Shown here: piece by piece, positions 44,213 through 55,585 of the stretch
Layout of the letters: each line of letters starts with the position of its first letter
How positions within the stretch are numbered: the stretch's first letter is position 1
Source of the DNA: Eleusine coracana subsp. coracana
Taxonomy: Eukaryota; Streptophyta; Magnoliopsida; Poales; Poaceae
Assembly: GCA_032690845.1 (NCBI GenBank)
Contig: CM064434.1
Span: 35,630,342 to 35,694,341 of the forward strand
Length of the DNA: 64,000 nt
Direction: 5' to 3'
Notes under the pieces: model-generated
Database searches by the model: none
The model's input: only the letters and a program-made list of their open reading frames with translations
Told to the model about the DNA's origin: nothing
Translations under genes and position numbers: made by a program

Positions 44213-45135
44213 TGATGTGGACAAGGGTTCCCGATCTTCCGAAAGGTTCTGGATACGTTGATTTGGTCGGAGGCGACACACAAATCGATCCGGCTTTAGA
44301 ACAGCACGTTCTAAACCCCGCAATCGCAGCACGACGTCTCCTCTGGTTATCAACCGTCCTAAAACGATTGACCTCGCCGAGAAGGCTAATCCCTGCCTGC
44401 GAATAAAGAACACAAGAAAGAACAAAGAAGAAAGCAACACAATTGCAGATGTATTATGAATCTCACGAAGTTGGGGTCTCACAAACCGTGATGACGGCGA
44501 AACTGTTATGAACAGAATAATCTAAGCAAAACTCAAAACCCTAATGGTACAACGGTGGCTGTATATGAAGACCCTAGGGTCGTGCAAGACCCTCTGGACG
44601 CACCCCTACTTGGGCTCAACTAGATACAAAGCCCAAAGGCCAAAAACAGGCAACACAGCACCGAAACAGATTCTAGACTCTCTCTTGTTTCAACGATTCC
44701 CGATGACTCCGGACGAATTTTGATATGAGACCGGTGGCATTGGAAAGGGCTTCTTCTTATCTTTCCGTGCATATGTAGAATGTCCAAATCCAGGTCCGTA
44801 TGCGTCTTGGCCATCCATTTTAGTGCAGACTGGTCCTGAGCTCCGAAACAGACTCGAAGTCGGTTTTGGTTGGGCCTCCACCTTGGCTTCCACGTCCTTG
44901 CTGGTCCTCCACGTCTCCAAGTCCTTATCCCATCATCTCCTGGTCCTCTCCATGGTTCCTAATTACAATATAATCATTAGGTAGCAAACCATTCTCAAAA
45001 GTGACATATAATGAAGAATGTAGGAACGAGCTCACCTCTAAATTTTGTCGTCGTGCACGAGCTCTAGTCATTGGACCTTGCAAATCCAGAATTGGAGGAG
45101 TGTTGCATGTATCCTTAGGAGTGATGTCTTCATCA
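44213..45135 (-). repeat. 5' LTR of the CRM-like element
   Basis: 923 bp, TGATGTGG to CTTCATCA. It keeps the segment (about 44822-44999) that the 3' LTR has lost, including minus-strand FENGLLPNDYIVIRNHG-type coding potential of the C-terminal tail. Confidence 0.85.
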
Positions 45136-45924
45136 TAGGGGGGGCGCAGGGAGCGGGGCCCTCCTTTTATAGGGGTGTGAGCCCCTAGGTTGGCCGGGCA
45201 CGCACGCCTAGGAAGTGGCGGCGGCGGCCGAGGCTGGGCGACGGCGGCCTAGGGTTTTGAGGAGGTGCACGAGGACGGGCTGGGTCGAGCGGGTGAGATG
45301 GGCCGGGCAGGCCAAACCAGAGAAGGGGGAGGAGAGGGAGGGTGAGCTGGGCCAGGCCGGGGTTTTGGCCCACGGCGGGACAGGCCAAAAAGGGGAGAGG
45401 AGAGGCCGAGGGGGGTGGGCCGCTCGGGGCATTGAGGCCCAGGCGGGTGAGAAAAGGGGAGAGGAGAGGGAAGGGGAAAAGTGGGCCGGGGGAAAAGGGA
45501 ATTCGGCCCATGGCTGTGGCAGGCCGGGAGGGGGAAGGTATGAGGGGGAGAGCTGGGCCGCGGGTTGGAGATTAGGCCCGAGGGCTGGCTAGGGATTTAT
45601 TCCCTCTTTCTTTTCCTTTTCCCTTTCTATTTTTCTAAATAAAAACAAACTCAAATTTTAAAAGGATTTTCAATTCTTTTTCATTCAACAAAAACCTAAT
45701 GCATATAATAGGCATGAATGCAACACCCAATATAATAATAATAGTAATAATAATAATAAAGATAACCTAATTTAATTTAATTTCTTTTAGAAAATAATTA
45801 TTTTGCCTAAAATAAATAATGACACTCTAATTAATTTAGGATAAATTTTAATCTATTATAAAAAGTTTTAAAATTTAGTGAGAATTAAGTCACAAACCAA
45901 AATTTGAAAAATTCGGGTGTGACA

Positions 45925-46223
45925 ATAAGAAGCACCACTGTGATCACCCTTTTGAGAACTAGAAATCAAAGCCATGCTAGAAATAGGATTAACATGATTA
46001 GGACAAGATTTTTGAGACAATTCATGAGATTTTAGCTTGCTATACAGTTGTTCATAGTTCAGGGTATTGAATTCAGCAGTTTCCTCTAAGGCAGCAATTT
46101 TAACCCCCCAAACATTCTCATCAAATGAATATAGCAGTTGCTTAGCTCTGTCATTATCATTGTACACAAGGTTACCACAAGCCCTCGAGTTGCACAAAAT
46201 AGCCTCAAACCTACAAAAGGTGT
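45925..46223 (-). pseudogene. gag: B: gag piece between D2 and E
   Basis: Reads CNSRACGNLVYNDNDRAKQLLYSFDENVWGV and FNTLNYEQLYSKLKSHELSQK, matching the gag of A at 29980-30300. Flanked by the ATAAG TSD of D2 on the left and the GGTGT TSD of E on the right. The N-terminal continuation is at 62557-62883. Confidence 0.88.
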
Positions 46224-49200
46224 TGTGGCTCGCCTTCCTAGAGGATCAAGGTGCCGAAGGTGCTGACAACGCAGACACTTGATAATACAACATTGGTCCA
46301 AATTTAAGTTGAATATTACATCATTAAGGTGATCAAAGTGCATTGGAATAATACCAGCTCATAATGTTTTGAAAATAGCGGAAGCAATAATGGTAAGAAC
46401 TATAAGCTCGACGATACAGCGTAGTAATGATTCATGCCCGAAGAACCATCACTCTAGCAGCACACAACATCACTGTGGTGGGAAGTCGGACTCCTAGTGG
46501 GCAATCCAACCCTTAGGGACTTGCATGTCCCAAGGCATCACATCTACAGGCAATTCTATCCCTTCATTACCTGAAAAACAATAGTTGCAATTCTATCTCT
46601 TCATTACCTGAAAAACAATAGTTGCACAAAGCCTGAGTAGTAATTACTCAGCAAGACTTCCCCGTCGAACACCTAGACATGCATTGGCTCTAATAGAATG
46701 GCTTATTTGAAAGGACTTGCACTAAGCAACCTATTAGTTCTATCAAGTTTTATTTTTCTCATCTTAGTTGGGTAGAGCAGAAGGTAACTTTAGTGAAGCA
46801 TCATAAGGTAATAAACAATACATAAAGTAAGTACAACATAAGTGCAATAATAGTAACATCAACAATAAGCATCATAATCAATTTCCAAGTATCTTGTGCA
46901 ACTACGTGATTGGCATGGTGACAAGTGGTACTCATTGCTACGAGAGACAGCAATTGCAATCAATTTACAACATACGCACCAATTATGGTCATATATGACA
47001 ACCTTTCGCAAGAAAAGAACTTAACACCTCAGACCGGGTATGGTGACGTCGAGTGGGCATGCCGTTCTACCAACAGTACTTCGTGGTATGAACCGCCCAC
47101 TCCAGCAGCAGGAGGGTCAATGACCAACACACATTAATCGTCCTTAATGCAAGTGACCTTTAATGCTACATCGATTTACTAGTGCCCATAAACTAGCATG
47201 CATTTGGTATTGTTCAATAATTGATCAAGGGGCCGACCACGGACGGGTCCTAGGGTGGGCAAGGCAGGACTACCGCAGTCAACACCCATGTGTGGCTGCA
47301 ACCTATACATGCATAATCCCTGCCCGGCCATAACATCAAAGTAAACTTCTTTCATTCAATTCCGATTTAGTGATCAAGTTCATTCCTTAGTAATAATATC
47401 TATCGAGACTATTAATTACTAAGCATAGCAATACAGTACCGATCCTACCAAGTTCTAATAACAGTAGCATAGGTCATTTTGGCTATCAGGCAAGATGTGT
47501 TCCAATCAACTCCTATGACCTAATGCAATCATAATCACATACACTAGTAATATTATCAACTAGCAAACTTTATAAAAGGCGAATGCAAACCGGGGCTTGC
47601 CTGGATCAACGCAAGTGTTAGCAACTACAACTTCTTGCTCCTGGGATTCAGTGTCCTTCTGAAAATCCTCTTTGGGCTCCTGGTTGTCGTTACCTATATG
47701 ATGGAAAATGTGTTAATGGTATTATCAGAACAACTTTAATGCAATGATATGCATGCAAAGCACATTAGTGTTTTAATGTCAACAATATCATTATTATGTT
47801 CTCGAAGCCATATGCTTCAGAGAAATAAAGTTGTTATTAAGATTTTTGGTTTAGATACTCCTTATGCATCTAAATAGAGTTGAAATAGTGATATGAGACA
47901 TTAAATTAATTAGTATAGTAAATTTATGTTTCTGGACATGGGTGATTTACTGTGGATAGAGGCATATATGAGTGACTTTTATGCCAACTTGCAAGGGAAA
48001 AATATTTATAAAATATTTACTAGAATTAATTGGAGCAAGCACACTAAATAAGTTCCAGAGAATAAAATAATTCTTATTTTACCAAGCCAAAATTTGTGGT
48101 GGTAGATAATTATGCATTTACTAAGTATGCCAAAAATCAGAATTTAGTTTTATTCGTAGAATTTCTCGCAAGTTATTTAGTGTTTTGACAATTAAACAAA
48201 TTAATAAAAATACATGTATAGAGACAATGATTTATCATTTTACTAAAATAGAGCACTTCAAAATGAATCTAACAAAATTTACTTGGGCCTTATTGGATTT
48301 ATATTCGATTTACTATGAGTTTTCAAATTTACTTGGGGCTTGCCAGAGCGGCTCCGGGCTCGCTGCCGCGGCCGTGCCTGGATGGAACCTCGCCGTGGGA
48401 GTGTGGGGGTGATGCGCACGCCGAGGCAAAAAGGTTGGCGGGGGTCGCAAGGTCGGGGTCTCACCGGAAAGCGGTCAGCGGCGAGGAGCGGCGGGAGGAG
48501 AACTTCGGCGACGTCGCGTTTAGGCTAGGGCGCACCAAATCAGCCGTCGTTTCCTCCTGGAGCTTCATGGTGATTCGGGAAGGAGCGGCACGAGGTCGGC
48601 GTTCGACGAGGAGGGCTAGAGCATCGAGCTTGTCATGGAGGCGGCTTCGGAGAGTGTCGGCGAAGGATCAGAGTCGGGGAAAACCGTAACTACGCGCAAA
48701 GAGGTGATCAAACACTGTGCTGGGAGGGTCAGGGAGCATCGCCGAAAGGGTACGAACTTGCACGAGTAAGAATCAGGCCAGGAAACTCATTGTGCTCGAG
48801 GAATCGGTCATGGTGTCGTCGGGGCTCGACCAGGAACTCCTTTCGGTTTTTCTCAAAATTGCTTGATCTTGAGCAGAGATTGATGGAGTGATGGATCAAG
48901 GGAACGAGAGGGACATCAGGCGTGGCCACTTGTGCTCTGGACTCGGCTGGAATGGCAGAGGAGCAGAAACACGCAAGCTTCAAGCTTTTCTTGTATGGTG
49001 GGGAGGAGTAGAGAGAAAGAGGAGAGAGAGAGTGAGAGAGCAGAGAACAAAGGGCGGATGGGGAGTGTGTTTGTGATGCTTGCGGGTGCGCTTTGGTGTC
49101 GCGCAAGGGTCAGCGGGGTGGTTGGGGGCTGAGAGCGGCAAGGGTGCTTGGAATTGAAGCCGTTGCAGACGGCCATGGCGATGGCGCAGAGGGGGAGAAA

Positions 49201-49872
49201 GGTGTCCGTTGGGCACGCGCGGGCGGTAGGGTGGTGGATAGGACACGACGGGTGAGCAGAGGTGGGTGGGGGGGCAGGCGACACTGTTGCGCGTGAGGTC
49301 CCGTGGTGGAGCAGGTGGCGTGCGAAGGAGAGGCTGGCGTGCGTCAGGGGAACAGGAGAAGGCCTGCACGCCGGTGGCCAATGGAGAAGAAACAGAGAAG
49401 ATTTCTCTCTGAACCCCCTGATCTTTTAAGATCTTCACAACTAGGTCCTGGTCCAAGTAAATTCATAATAAAATAGCTAGGAGGCTCCAAACAATATGGA
49501 ATTTTGCACATTGGTCCTTTGTAATATTTGTGGTGCCCTGGTGGGACCCAAAGGTTCAGAATATTTATGGTAGTTTTACCATTTAAAATTGAATTAGAAA
49601 GGCTCCTAGGTTTTAATTAATTATTTGGGGTATTATATGGTAAAATGCTCATTATATTCATAAAATTCAATTTTATTATTACCAATCTGATTATGAATTT
49701 ATTTGGCATATGTTATATTGGAATATTTTAAGTTACTTCAATATCTTGGTTGTAGGGTTTTTAATTGCCTAGGATAAATTCAAATAATTGGGCTCTATCA
49801 TTTCATGCTATATTATTTACGATTTGTGCTCTTCATGTTTGTTAAGTAGAAGTGAGACACCTGGGTGTCACA
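46224..49872 (-). repeat. 3' LTR of element E
   Basis: Plus-strand start TGTGGCTCGCC, end GGGTGTCACA. It has an extra tandem copy of about 41 bp (46548-46625) and lacks about 150 bp present in the other LTR around 60985-61130 (junction near 48330). A GC-rich block lies at about 48335-49380; open frames there reflect composition. Confidence 0.88.
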
Positions 49873-49886
49873 GCCCTCCCTCCTTA
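49873..49886 (-). other. Polypurine tract of E
   Basis: The minus strand reads AAGGAGGGAGGGC directly before the 3' LTR start TGTGACACCC. Confidence 0.75.
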
Positions 49887-50640
49887 AAGAAATCTCGTCC
49901 CGAGATTATGAACAAGGCAAACTAGAGGGAGTACGGTGGTCAAGGTTATACCTGCGTATGACGACCAAAATTTCGGGTAATGTGCAGTAAAAAATTCTTC
50001 AGATTCCCAAGTGGATTCATCTTCTGAGTGATTACTCCATTGATCTTTATAGAATTTGACTGTTCTTTTCTGTGTTGTGCTCTCTTTCTCATCGAGGATC
50101 TTTATTAGTTGTTCAGAGTATGTGAGGTCTGGTTGAAGTTGGTCATAGTCTTCCAAGATTTCTTCAATAGGTGGTTTGAGACACCGCTTTAGCTGAGAGA
50201 CATGAAAGGTGTTATGAACTCCAGACAAGTTAGCAGGTAACTCCAGTTTGTAGGCTATGTTTCCACATCGTTCCAGAATTTGGAATGGTCCAATATAACG
50301 GGAAGCTAACTTTCCTCTAACTCCAAACCATTGGATACCTTTCATAGGCGACACTCGAAGATAGACATAGTCACCTTTATTGAAACATAGTGGTCTACGT
50401 CATCTAGTTGCATACTTTTCTCGATGGTATTTAGCAGCTTTAAGATTTGACTGAATGACACGAAGTTTTTCTTCAGCATCCTTTACAAGATCAGGACCAA
50501 ACGTTACTCTTTCCCCAGGTTCGGACCAGTTCAGAGGGGTTCAACAACTGCGACCATAGAGTGCTTCAAATGGTGACATTTTCACACTTTCCTGGTAACT
50601 GTTGCTATACGAAAATTCCGCATAAGGTAGATACTTATCT
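49884..50640 (-). pseudogene. pol: E: integrase C-terminus and chromodomain
   Basis: 49884-50354 is open: MSPMKGIQWFGVRGKLASRYIGPFQILERCG and YKLELPANLSGVHNTFHVSQL are the GPY/F-type integrase tail. VKFYKDQWSNHSEDESTWESEEFF (about 49985-50060) is a chromodomain with its conserved Trp residues. Such domains bind modified histones and guide integration. The part up to 50640, joining it to the integrase core, has stops (for example near 50401). This is the main evidence for the Tekay-like class. Confidence 0.85.
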
Positions 50641-51230
50641 TAATTACCACCATGAGCTAAAACACAGGCTCTAAGCATATCTTCTAAAATCTGGTTGATA
50701 CGCTCTGTTTGTCCATCGGTAGCGGGATGGTAAGCAGAACTATGAATTAAATCTGTACCCAGAGATGCATGCAGCTGTTCCCATAAATGAACGACAAACT
50801 GAAAACTGCGATCTGAAATGATGGTCTTGGGTACTCCATGAAGACACAAAATTCTTTTGATGTATAGCTCTGCATACTGTTGTATGTTGTATCTATTGTT
50901 GACTGGCAGAAAGTGAGCAGGTTTGGTGAGTCTGTCCACAATAACCCAAATCGAATCATGCTTCCGAGAGGTGAGAGGGAGGCCAACAATAAAGTCCATG
51001 TTGATGTCTTCCCATTTATAGGCGGGAATACTCAATGGTTGAAGTAATCCGGCCTGTTTCTAATGGTCAGCCTTAACTCTCTGACATGTATCACATTCTG
51101 CAACATACCGAGCAACTTCTCGGTTCATTCTTGTCCACCAGAAATTCTTCTTCAGATCTTGGTACATTTTATTACTACCTGGATGGATAGAGTATTTGGA
51201 GTGATGTGCTTCATTAAAGATTTTCTATCG
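50640..51230 (-). pseudogene. pol: E: integrase zinc finger and core
   Basis: The core (50640-51035) has INMDFIVGLPLTSRKHDSIWVIVDRLTK, TIISDRSFQFVVHLWE and DGQTERINQILEDML; the D, D and E residues are present, although ISDRG has become ISDRS. Upstream, the CDTCQRVKADH zinc-finger end is separated from the core by a stop at about 51061. The C-terminal continuation is broken after HGGN at 50640. Confidence 0.85.
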
Positions 51231-51990
51231 AAGTTCAAAGTCCTTTGGTACGACTATACAGTTATTGAACCATAGGGTACCGTCCGAGTCTTGTGTGAAA
51301 CATTTTGCTTTACCATTTTTAATGTTTTGACGGATATAATTCATACCAATGTCATTCTTTTGTGCAGCACTGATTTCTTCATGAATGGTGGAATGTAAAC
51401 TAAGGTTGCTGATCACTATAGCAGGCAAAACACGAAGGCTAGGTTCTGAAATATTTACGAGGTCGCTGCTGTCCTGGATTTGTAGTACCAAGTTATTGTA
51501 GTGGATTTTTCTGCCTAGCGCGTCGATGACTACCTTGGCCTTGCCTGGATGATAATGAATCTCCAGATTACAATCCTTGATTAATTCTAGCCACCAACAT
51601 TGTCTCATGTTCAGATCGGATTAAGTGAAAATGTATTTCAAGCTCTTATGATCTGTGTAAATATGCACTAAGTTCCCAAGTAGATAATGCCTCCAAATTT
51701 TTAGTGCAAGCACAACTCTAGCTAGTTCTAAATCATGAGTTGAATAATGTTCTTCATGCTTCCATAGTTCTCACGATGCACAGGCAATGACACGACCACT
51801 TTGCATAAGCACACATCCAAGTCCTGTCCCAGATGCATCACAATACACGTCAAATGGTTTAGTGATGTCCGGCTGAGCCAATACTAGGGCAGTGGTTAAT
51901 AGTTACTTCAATTTCTAAAATACTTCTTCACATTTATCACTCCATTCAAACTTCACATCATTTTTCAGTAATCTTGTGATAGGCTTGGAT
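51225..51990 (-). pseudogene. pol: E: RNase H and RH-integrase linker
   Basis: 51225-51608 reads RQCWWLELIKDCNLEIHYHPGKAKVVIDALGRK, the end of gypsy RNase H, then a linker to the integrase zinc finger. The usual DALSRK motif has become DALGRK. The RNase H start (51640-51990) shows YCDASGTGLGCVL-type sequence with stops, including near 51620 and 51903. Confidence 0.75.
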
Positions 51991-51992
51991 AA

Positions 51993-52650
51993 CTAGGAAA
52001 AATTAGGGATGAACCTACAATAATATCCAGCTAATCCAAGGAAACTACAAACTTGATGAACTGTTTTTGGTGGCTTCCAATCTAGCACATCTTGAACTTT
52101 GCTAGGATCTACCGAGATTCCTTCTGCGGAAACTATGTGGCCAAGAAATGGTACACGGTCCAACCAAAATTCACACTTGCTAAATTTTGCATATAACATA
52201 TGATCTCGGAGACGTTGGAGAACAATGCGAAGATGTTCAGCATGCTCTTCCTTGGACTTAGAATAGATAAGGATGTCATTTATGAACACTACCATGAATT
52301 TGTCCAGCTCTGGCATGAATACCGAATTTGTTAATCCAAATAACATTACTAGATACTCGAATAATCCGTATCTAGTAGAGAAGGCGGTCTTCGGAATATC
52401 TTCTGCTCTGATCTTGATTTGATGATAACCCAAAAGGAGGTCAATTTTTGAAAAGACCTTGGCACCAACCAATTGATCAAAAAGGATGTCAATTCAGGGT
52501 AGTAGATATTTATTTTTGATGGTAACTTCATTTAGTGCTAGATAATCAATGACAAGGCACAGAGATTTGTCCTTCTTCTTCACAAAAATAGCAGGGCAGC
52601 CCCAAGGTAAAGTGCTTGGGTGAATGAATCCATTTTCCAATAACTCATTC
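51993..52650 (-). pseudogene. pol: E: reverse transcriptase with altered active site
   Basis: Open 51993-52472: AKVFSKIDLLLGYHQIKI (first Asp present), YGLFEYLVMLFGLTN, then directly SVFMPELDKFMVVFINDILIYS. About ten residues that normally follow FGLTN (compare the CRM-like RT) are missing in frame near 52330. The first catalytic Asp of the xxDD motif is Asn (codon at 52278-52280). Upstream (52473-52650) AIFVKKKDKS and LALNEVTIKNKY are interrupted by stops. Either defect alone should abolish polymerase activity. Confidence 0.88.
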
Positions 52651-52652
52651 AA

Positions 52653-53210
52653 TTACTTTTTCAACTTAGCCAGCTCATTCAAGGCCATTTTATACGGACG
52701 ATGGGATATTGGAGAAGTTCCTGGCGATAGTTCTATCTTAAATTCCACTTCACAGTCAGGGGGAGGACCAGAGATATCTTCAGGGAACACGTTCGGATAC
52801 TCACAAACAACGGGAATGTTCTCGAGTGATTGTCCTTCCAAGTGATGGACAACCAAGGCTTTCAATGAATCGGTATTTTGAGAAAATGTATCTTGGCCAT
52901 GCAAGAGAGAGTTGATGTGAACGGTACGGGGTTCGATGTCTAGAATGTCTCTATGGGTTTTCATCCAGATCATACCTATGATCAGATCGATTTCTTGATC
53001 CTTGAGCATGATGAAATTGGTGGGATAAACCTTTTGATTTATTTCTAGTGGATCTTTACATACTACTTCATAGCAAAAATTTGTCCAGCAGGAGAGCGGA
53101 CAGTGTAGCATTTATTTGTGGTGGTGGTGTGGAGATTATGCTTATTCACACAAGCTTTGCTAATGAAATTATGTGTAGCACCAGAATCAAAAAGTGCAAG
53201 GACAGGCTGG
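52653..53210 (-). pseudogene. pol: E: aspartic protease and protease-RT linker
   Basis: FDSGATHNFISKAC (D-S-G at 53180-53188) is an intact retroviral-type protease active site. 52653-53111 continues with LKDQEIDLIIGMIWM, the acidic linker, and YPNVFPEDISGPPPDCEVEFKIELSPGTSPIS, the conserved approach to RT, ending at a stop at 52653. A stop at about 53110 separates protease and linker. Confidence 0.82.
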
Positions 53211-54420
53211 CGATAGAGTGAGAGCGTACCGGTCAGCACGGGTTCGCTCTATGGGATGTCTTCAGCATTGGTATAGTTCACTTGGGCACCACAAGATGGT
53301 GCATTCACATTCCTATTCTGGTTCTGACGTTGGTTACTATTGCTATTGTGTTGTTGTGCCTAGGTGCAGTACAGTTCCTTGCAATGTGGTCGGTACGAGC
53401 ACAGTTATAGCACGGATAGTTGTTTCCAAGATCAGCGGGCTATGGGGCATGAGCATTCTGATTTCCTTGTTGCTGATATGGTGCATGGTACTAATTGTTT
53501 TGATATTGGTATGGTGCATGGGGTGGGAAGTTTTGTTGCTGCGGTGGCCTTGAGTAGTTCGGGCCAAACTGTCACTGATACTGCTGCTGCGGACATGCCT
53601 GGAAACGCTGTCTGGTGGGTTAAGTGTATATCAGGCGATGCTTTGCCTATGGAGCAGCAAAGGCACTAGCAGGGGCCTTCCTTTTGCGATCTTCTTCTAC
53701 AACTTGGCGCATAGCGCCTTCTTGTACAATAGCAGCATTGACCAGGTCGTTGTAGGTGCCGGTCGTCTGCCAAGTCAGACGCTCCTTCAGTGTGGCATTC
53801 ATACCACGTAGGAATGCATACCTCTTCTTCTCCTCAGTGTTGACATAGTCAGTGGTATACTGAGCAAGATGGTTGAACGCCTCAGAGTACTAGAGGACAT
53901 TCCTCCCTCCTTGTTTCAGGTCCATGAACTCCTGAAACTTCCTTTGCACAAGACCAGCTAGAATGAAATGAGCTCGAAAAGAAGTCCTGAACTCATTTCA
54001 CTCAACATGACGGCCAGCAGGTAGTGAAGCGGCATAGTCCACCCACCAGGCACCAGTAGAGCCCTGGAGTTGTTGGGCAGCAAATAACACCTTCTGGTGC
54101 TCAGTGCAGTCGAGCAGGCCGAACTTGGACTCGATTTGGCGCAGCTAGTGGTCAGCATCCTGTGGCTCTCTGGCATGCTCGAAGGTCGGCGGATGAGTAG
54201 CCAAAAAATCTGAGTAGGTGCTCTGTAGGGGCTGGTTGTTGTTGTTGCGGTTGCCTCCATGTCCAGCCAAATAGGACGTAATATCGACCAGCCAGCAGAG
54301 CAGCTCGGAGTCGTTCTGCTGCCGGTTGAGTGCAACAGCCAATATCTCAGCTAGCGAGGGCTCAGCATTAGCTCCTTGATGAGAGCTCTCAGGATAATCT
54401 TGATTCTAAGTATGCACCAT
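53211..54420 (-). pseudogene. gag: E: gag with multiple stops
   Basis: The gag core reads FLATHPPTFEHAREPQDADH, stop, LRQIESKFGLLDCTEHQKVLFAAQQL, GAWWVDYAASLPAG, FRTSFRAHFILAGLVQRKFQEFMDLKQGG and YAFLRGMNATLKERL, standard for Tekay-type gag. A knuckle CYNCARTDHIARNC lies at about 53368-53412. At least five stops interrupt it; those at about 54150 and 53998 sit where Trp is expected (G-to-A). The start is probably the Met near 54420. A Gln/Asn/Pro-rich stretch precedes the knuckle. Confidence 0.8.
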
Positions 54421-54712
54421 GCTGCAATTTATACGGTTGCACATTAGTTATTTCTCAAAATAATCCATAAAGACATATGTGCAAGAATATAAATTTGCAA
54501 GAGGCATGCATAAAATTCCAGACGTGACAACCAATTCCATTAATTCAAATTAGACTACATGGTTGTTCAAAGGACATCATCACACAAATCTTACACACAT
54601 GTGTCAACACCTAGCTATGGTATTGCGGACACACTACGCAAGATTCACAATCCTACATCCGAACTCGAGATACATATACTACATGAACAGTACACATGGT
54701 GTAGCGAATCAT

Positions 54713-55585
54713 CTAATCCTGGCCTATATCCTCCTGTTCTTCTGGTTCTTCCGGTTCCATAGGCTCTTCTGGTTCCTCCGGATCCATCATTTCCACATCG
54801 TCATTACCAGCAGGTGCCATCTCTACATCCTCTTGTTCTCCGTACTCTAAGGTGATCTCATCCCAATTTCCTTCAATAGGAATGTGGGTAGCTTTTAATG
54901 CATCCAAGTCATCTTGAGCCTCGATCATATCATGCTCAAAACTTTCTGTGTCCTGCAAGGCTTGATCACGCTCTTCTATAATCACGTCCATCTCTTCATC
55001 CTTTGCTTGGATCTATTGGTTTAGTTCTGCAATTTCCTCATTTTTAGCTTGTTTTTTGAATTTAGAAAGTCAAAGTGCAGCATGAAACACGTACAGTCAT
55101 CAGCTCAAGTTTCTGCACAAGGCAAAAGTGGATAAGCCATAATACTCTATTATGGGTAGCATAGGATCATGGTGGCGATGATTTGGATCAAAGACGAAGT
55201 CCACACGCCTATTCCATTCAAAATTATTCACATCATTGATGGGCAATAATGCAACGGGTGTTCCAGCAACATCATGCTTGTGATCTTCACAAAACCGAGT
55301 GAGTGCCTTGAATGCAGCAACACCCCAAGTGGAAGATAAATCTGTCCCACAGATGCTAATGGTCCAAGATTCCTATGCTGGAGTAACCGATTAGTTGGTG
55401 GGAACTGCCACATGGATGACACAGGAGGGGACTCCATGCTCCTGAAATTCCTTACCAACATAAGTGGGAGGGATGTCATAACCAAAGCCACGGAGAACTC
55501 TTGAAAACAGATAAGTCATTCCAGTGAACTCCAGACCGTCGGTGATCTCCCAACCCGGTGGTGGTTGGTCATTGTTTTTAGCCAT
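54713..55585 (-). pseudogene. E: orf0-like protein upstream of gag (gag-proximal copy)
   Basis: Starts MAKNNDQPPPGWEITDGLEFTG at 55585 and continues YLFSRVLRGFGYDIPPTYVGKEF, then LLQHRNLGPLASVG (other frame, 55228-55491), VDFVFDPNHHRH-like and a coiled coil. It ends in a very acidic tail (54713-54991, with EEPEEPMEPEEPEEQED). Frameshifts break it near 55390 and 55230 and a stop lies at about 55013. An extra ORF (orf0) upstream of gag has been described, from memory, in rice RIRE3/RIRE8; function unknown. The first part of this ORF is inside the tandem duplication. Confidence 0.7.

Larger units (their letters stand above)
37659..45135 (-). mobile_element. CRM-like Ty3/gypsy element, complete structure
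   Basis: 7,477 bp. LTRs at 37659-38424 (3') and 44213-45135 (5') begin and end TGATG...CATCA on the plus strand. Primer site, gag-pro-pol in one frame and a polypurine tract (minus AAGAGGGGGAGGA, about 38425-38437) are present. The polyprotein frame runs on into the 3' LTR, as described for CRM chromoviruses. It inserted in a G-run of LTR D2: eight G before it, and TA plus seven G after it, so a clean TSD is not demonstrable. LTRs differ by about 4% in the first 200 bp by eye. CRM elements favour centromeres; that is family knowledge. Confidence 0.8.
34817..45924 (-). mobile_element. Solo LTR D2 with nested CRM-like element
   Basis: Plus-strand ends are TGTCACACCC (34817) and GGGTGTGACA (45924), the D-family termini in reverse. 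The TSD is ATAAG at 34812-34816 and 45925-45929, perfect; without D2 the gag frame of B is continuous and matches A. D-family sequence is 34817-37658 and 45136-45924, about 3.6 kb. A CRM-like element (37659-45135) split it just downstream of the TATA region. No D-family internal region is present, so it is a solo LTR like D1. Confidence 0.88.

Noticed and set aside
48315..49456. ORFs in GC-rich LTR of E, repeated at 61027-62053
   Set aside because: Present in both LTRs but with different frame breaks, no known domain; LTR sequence.
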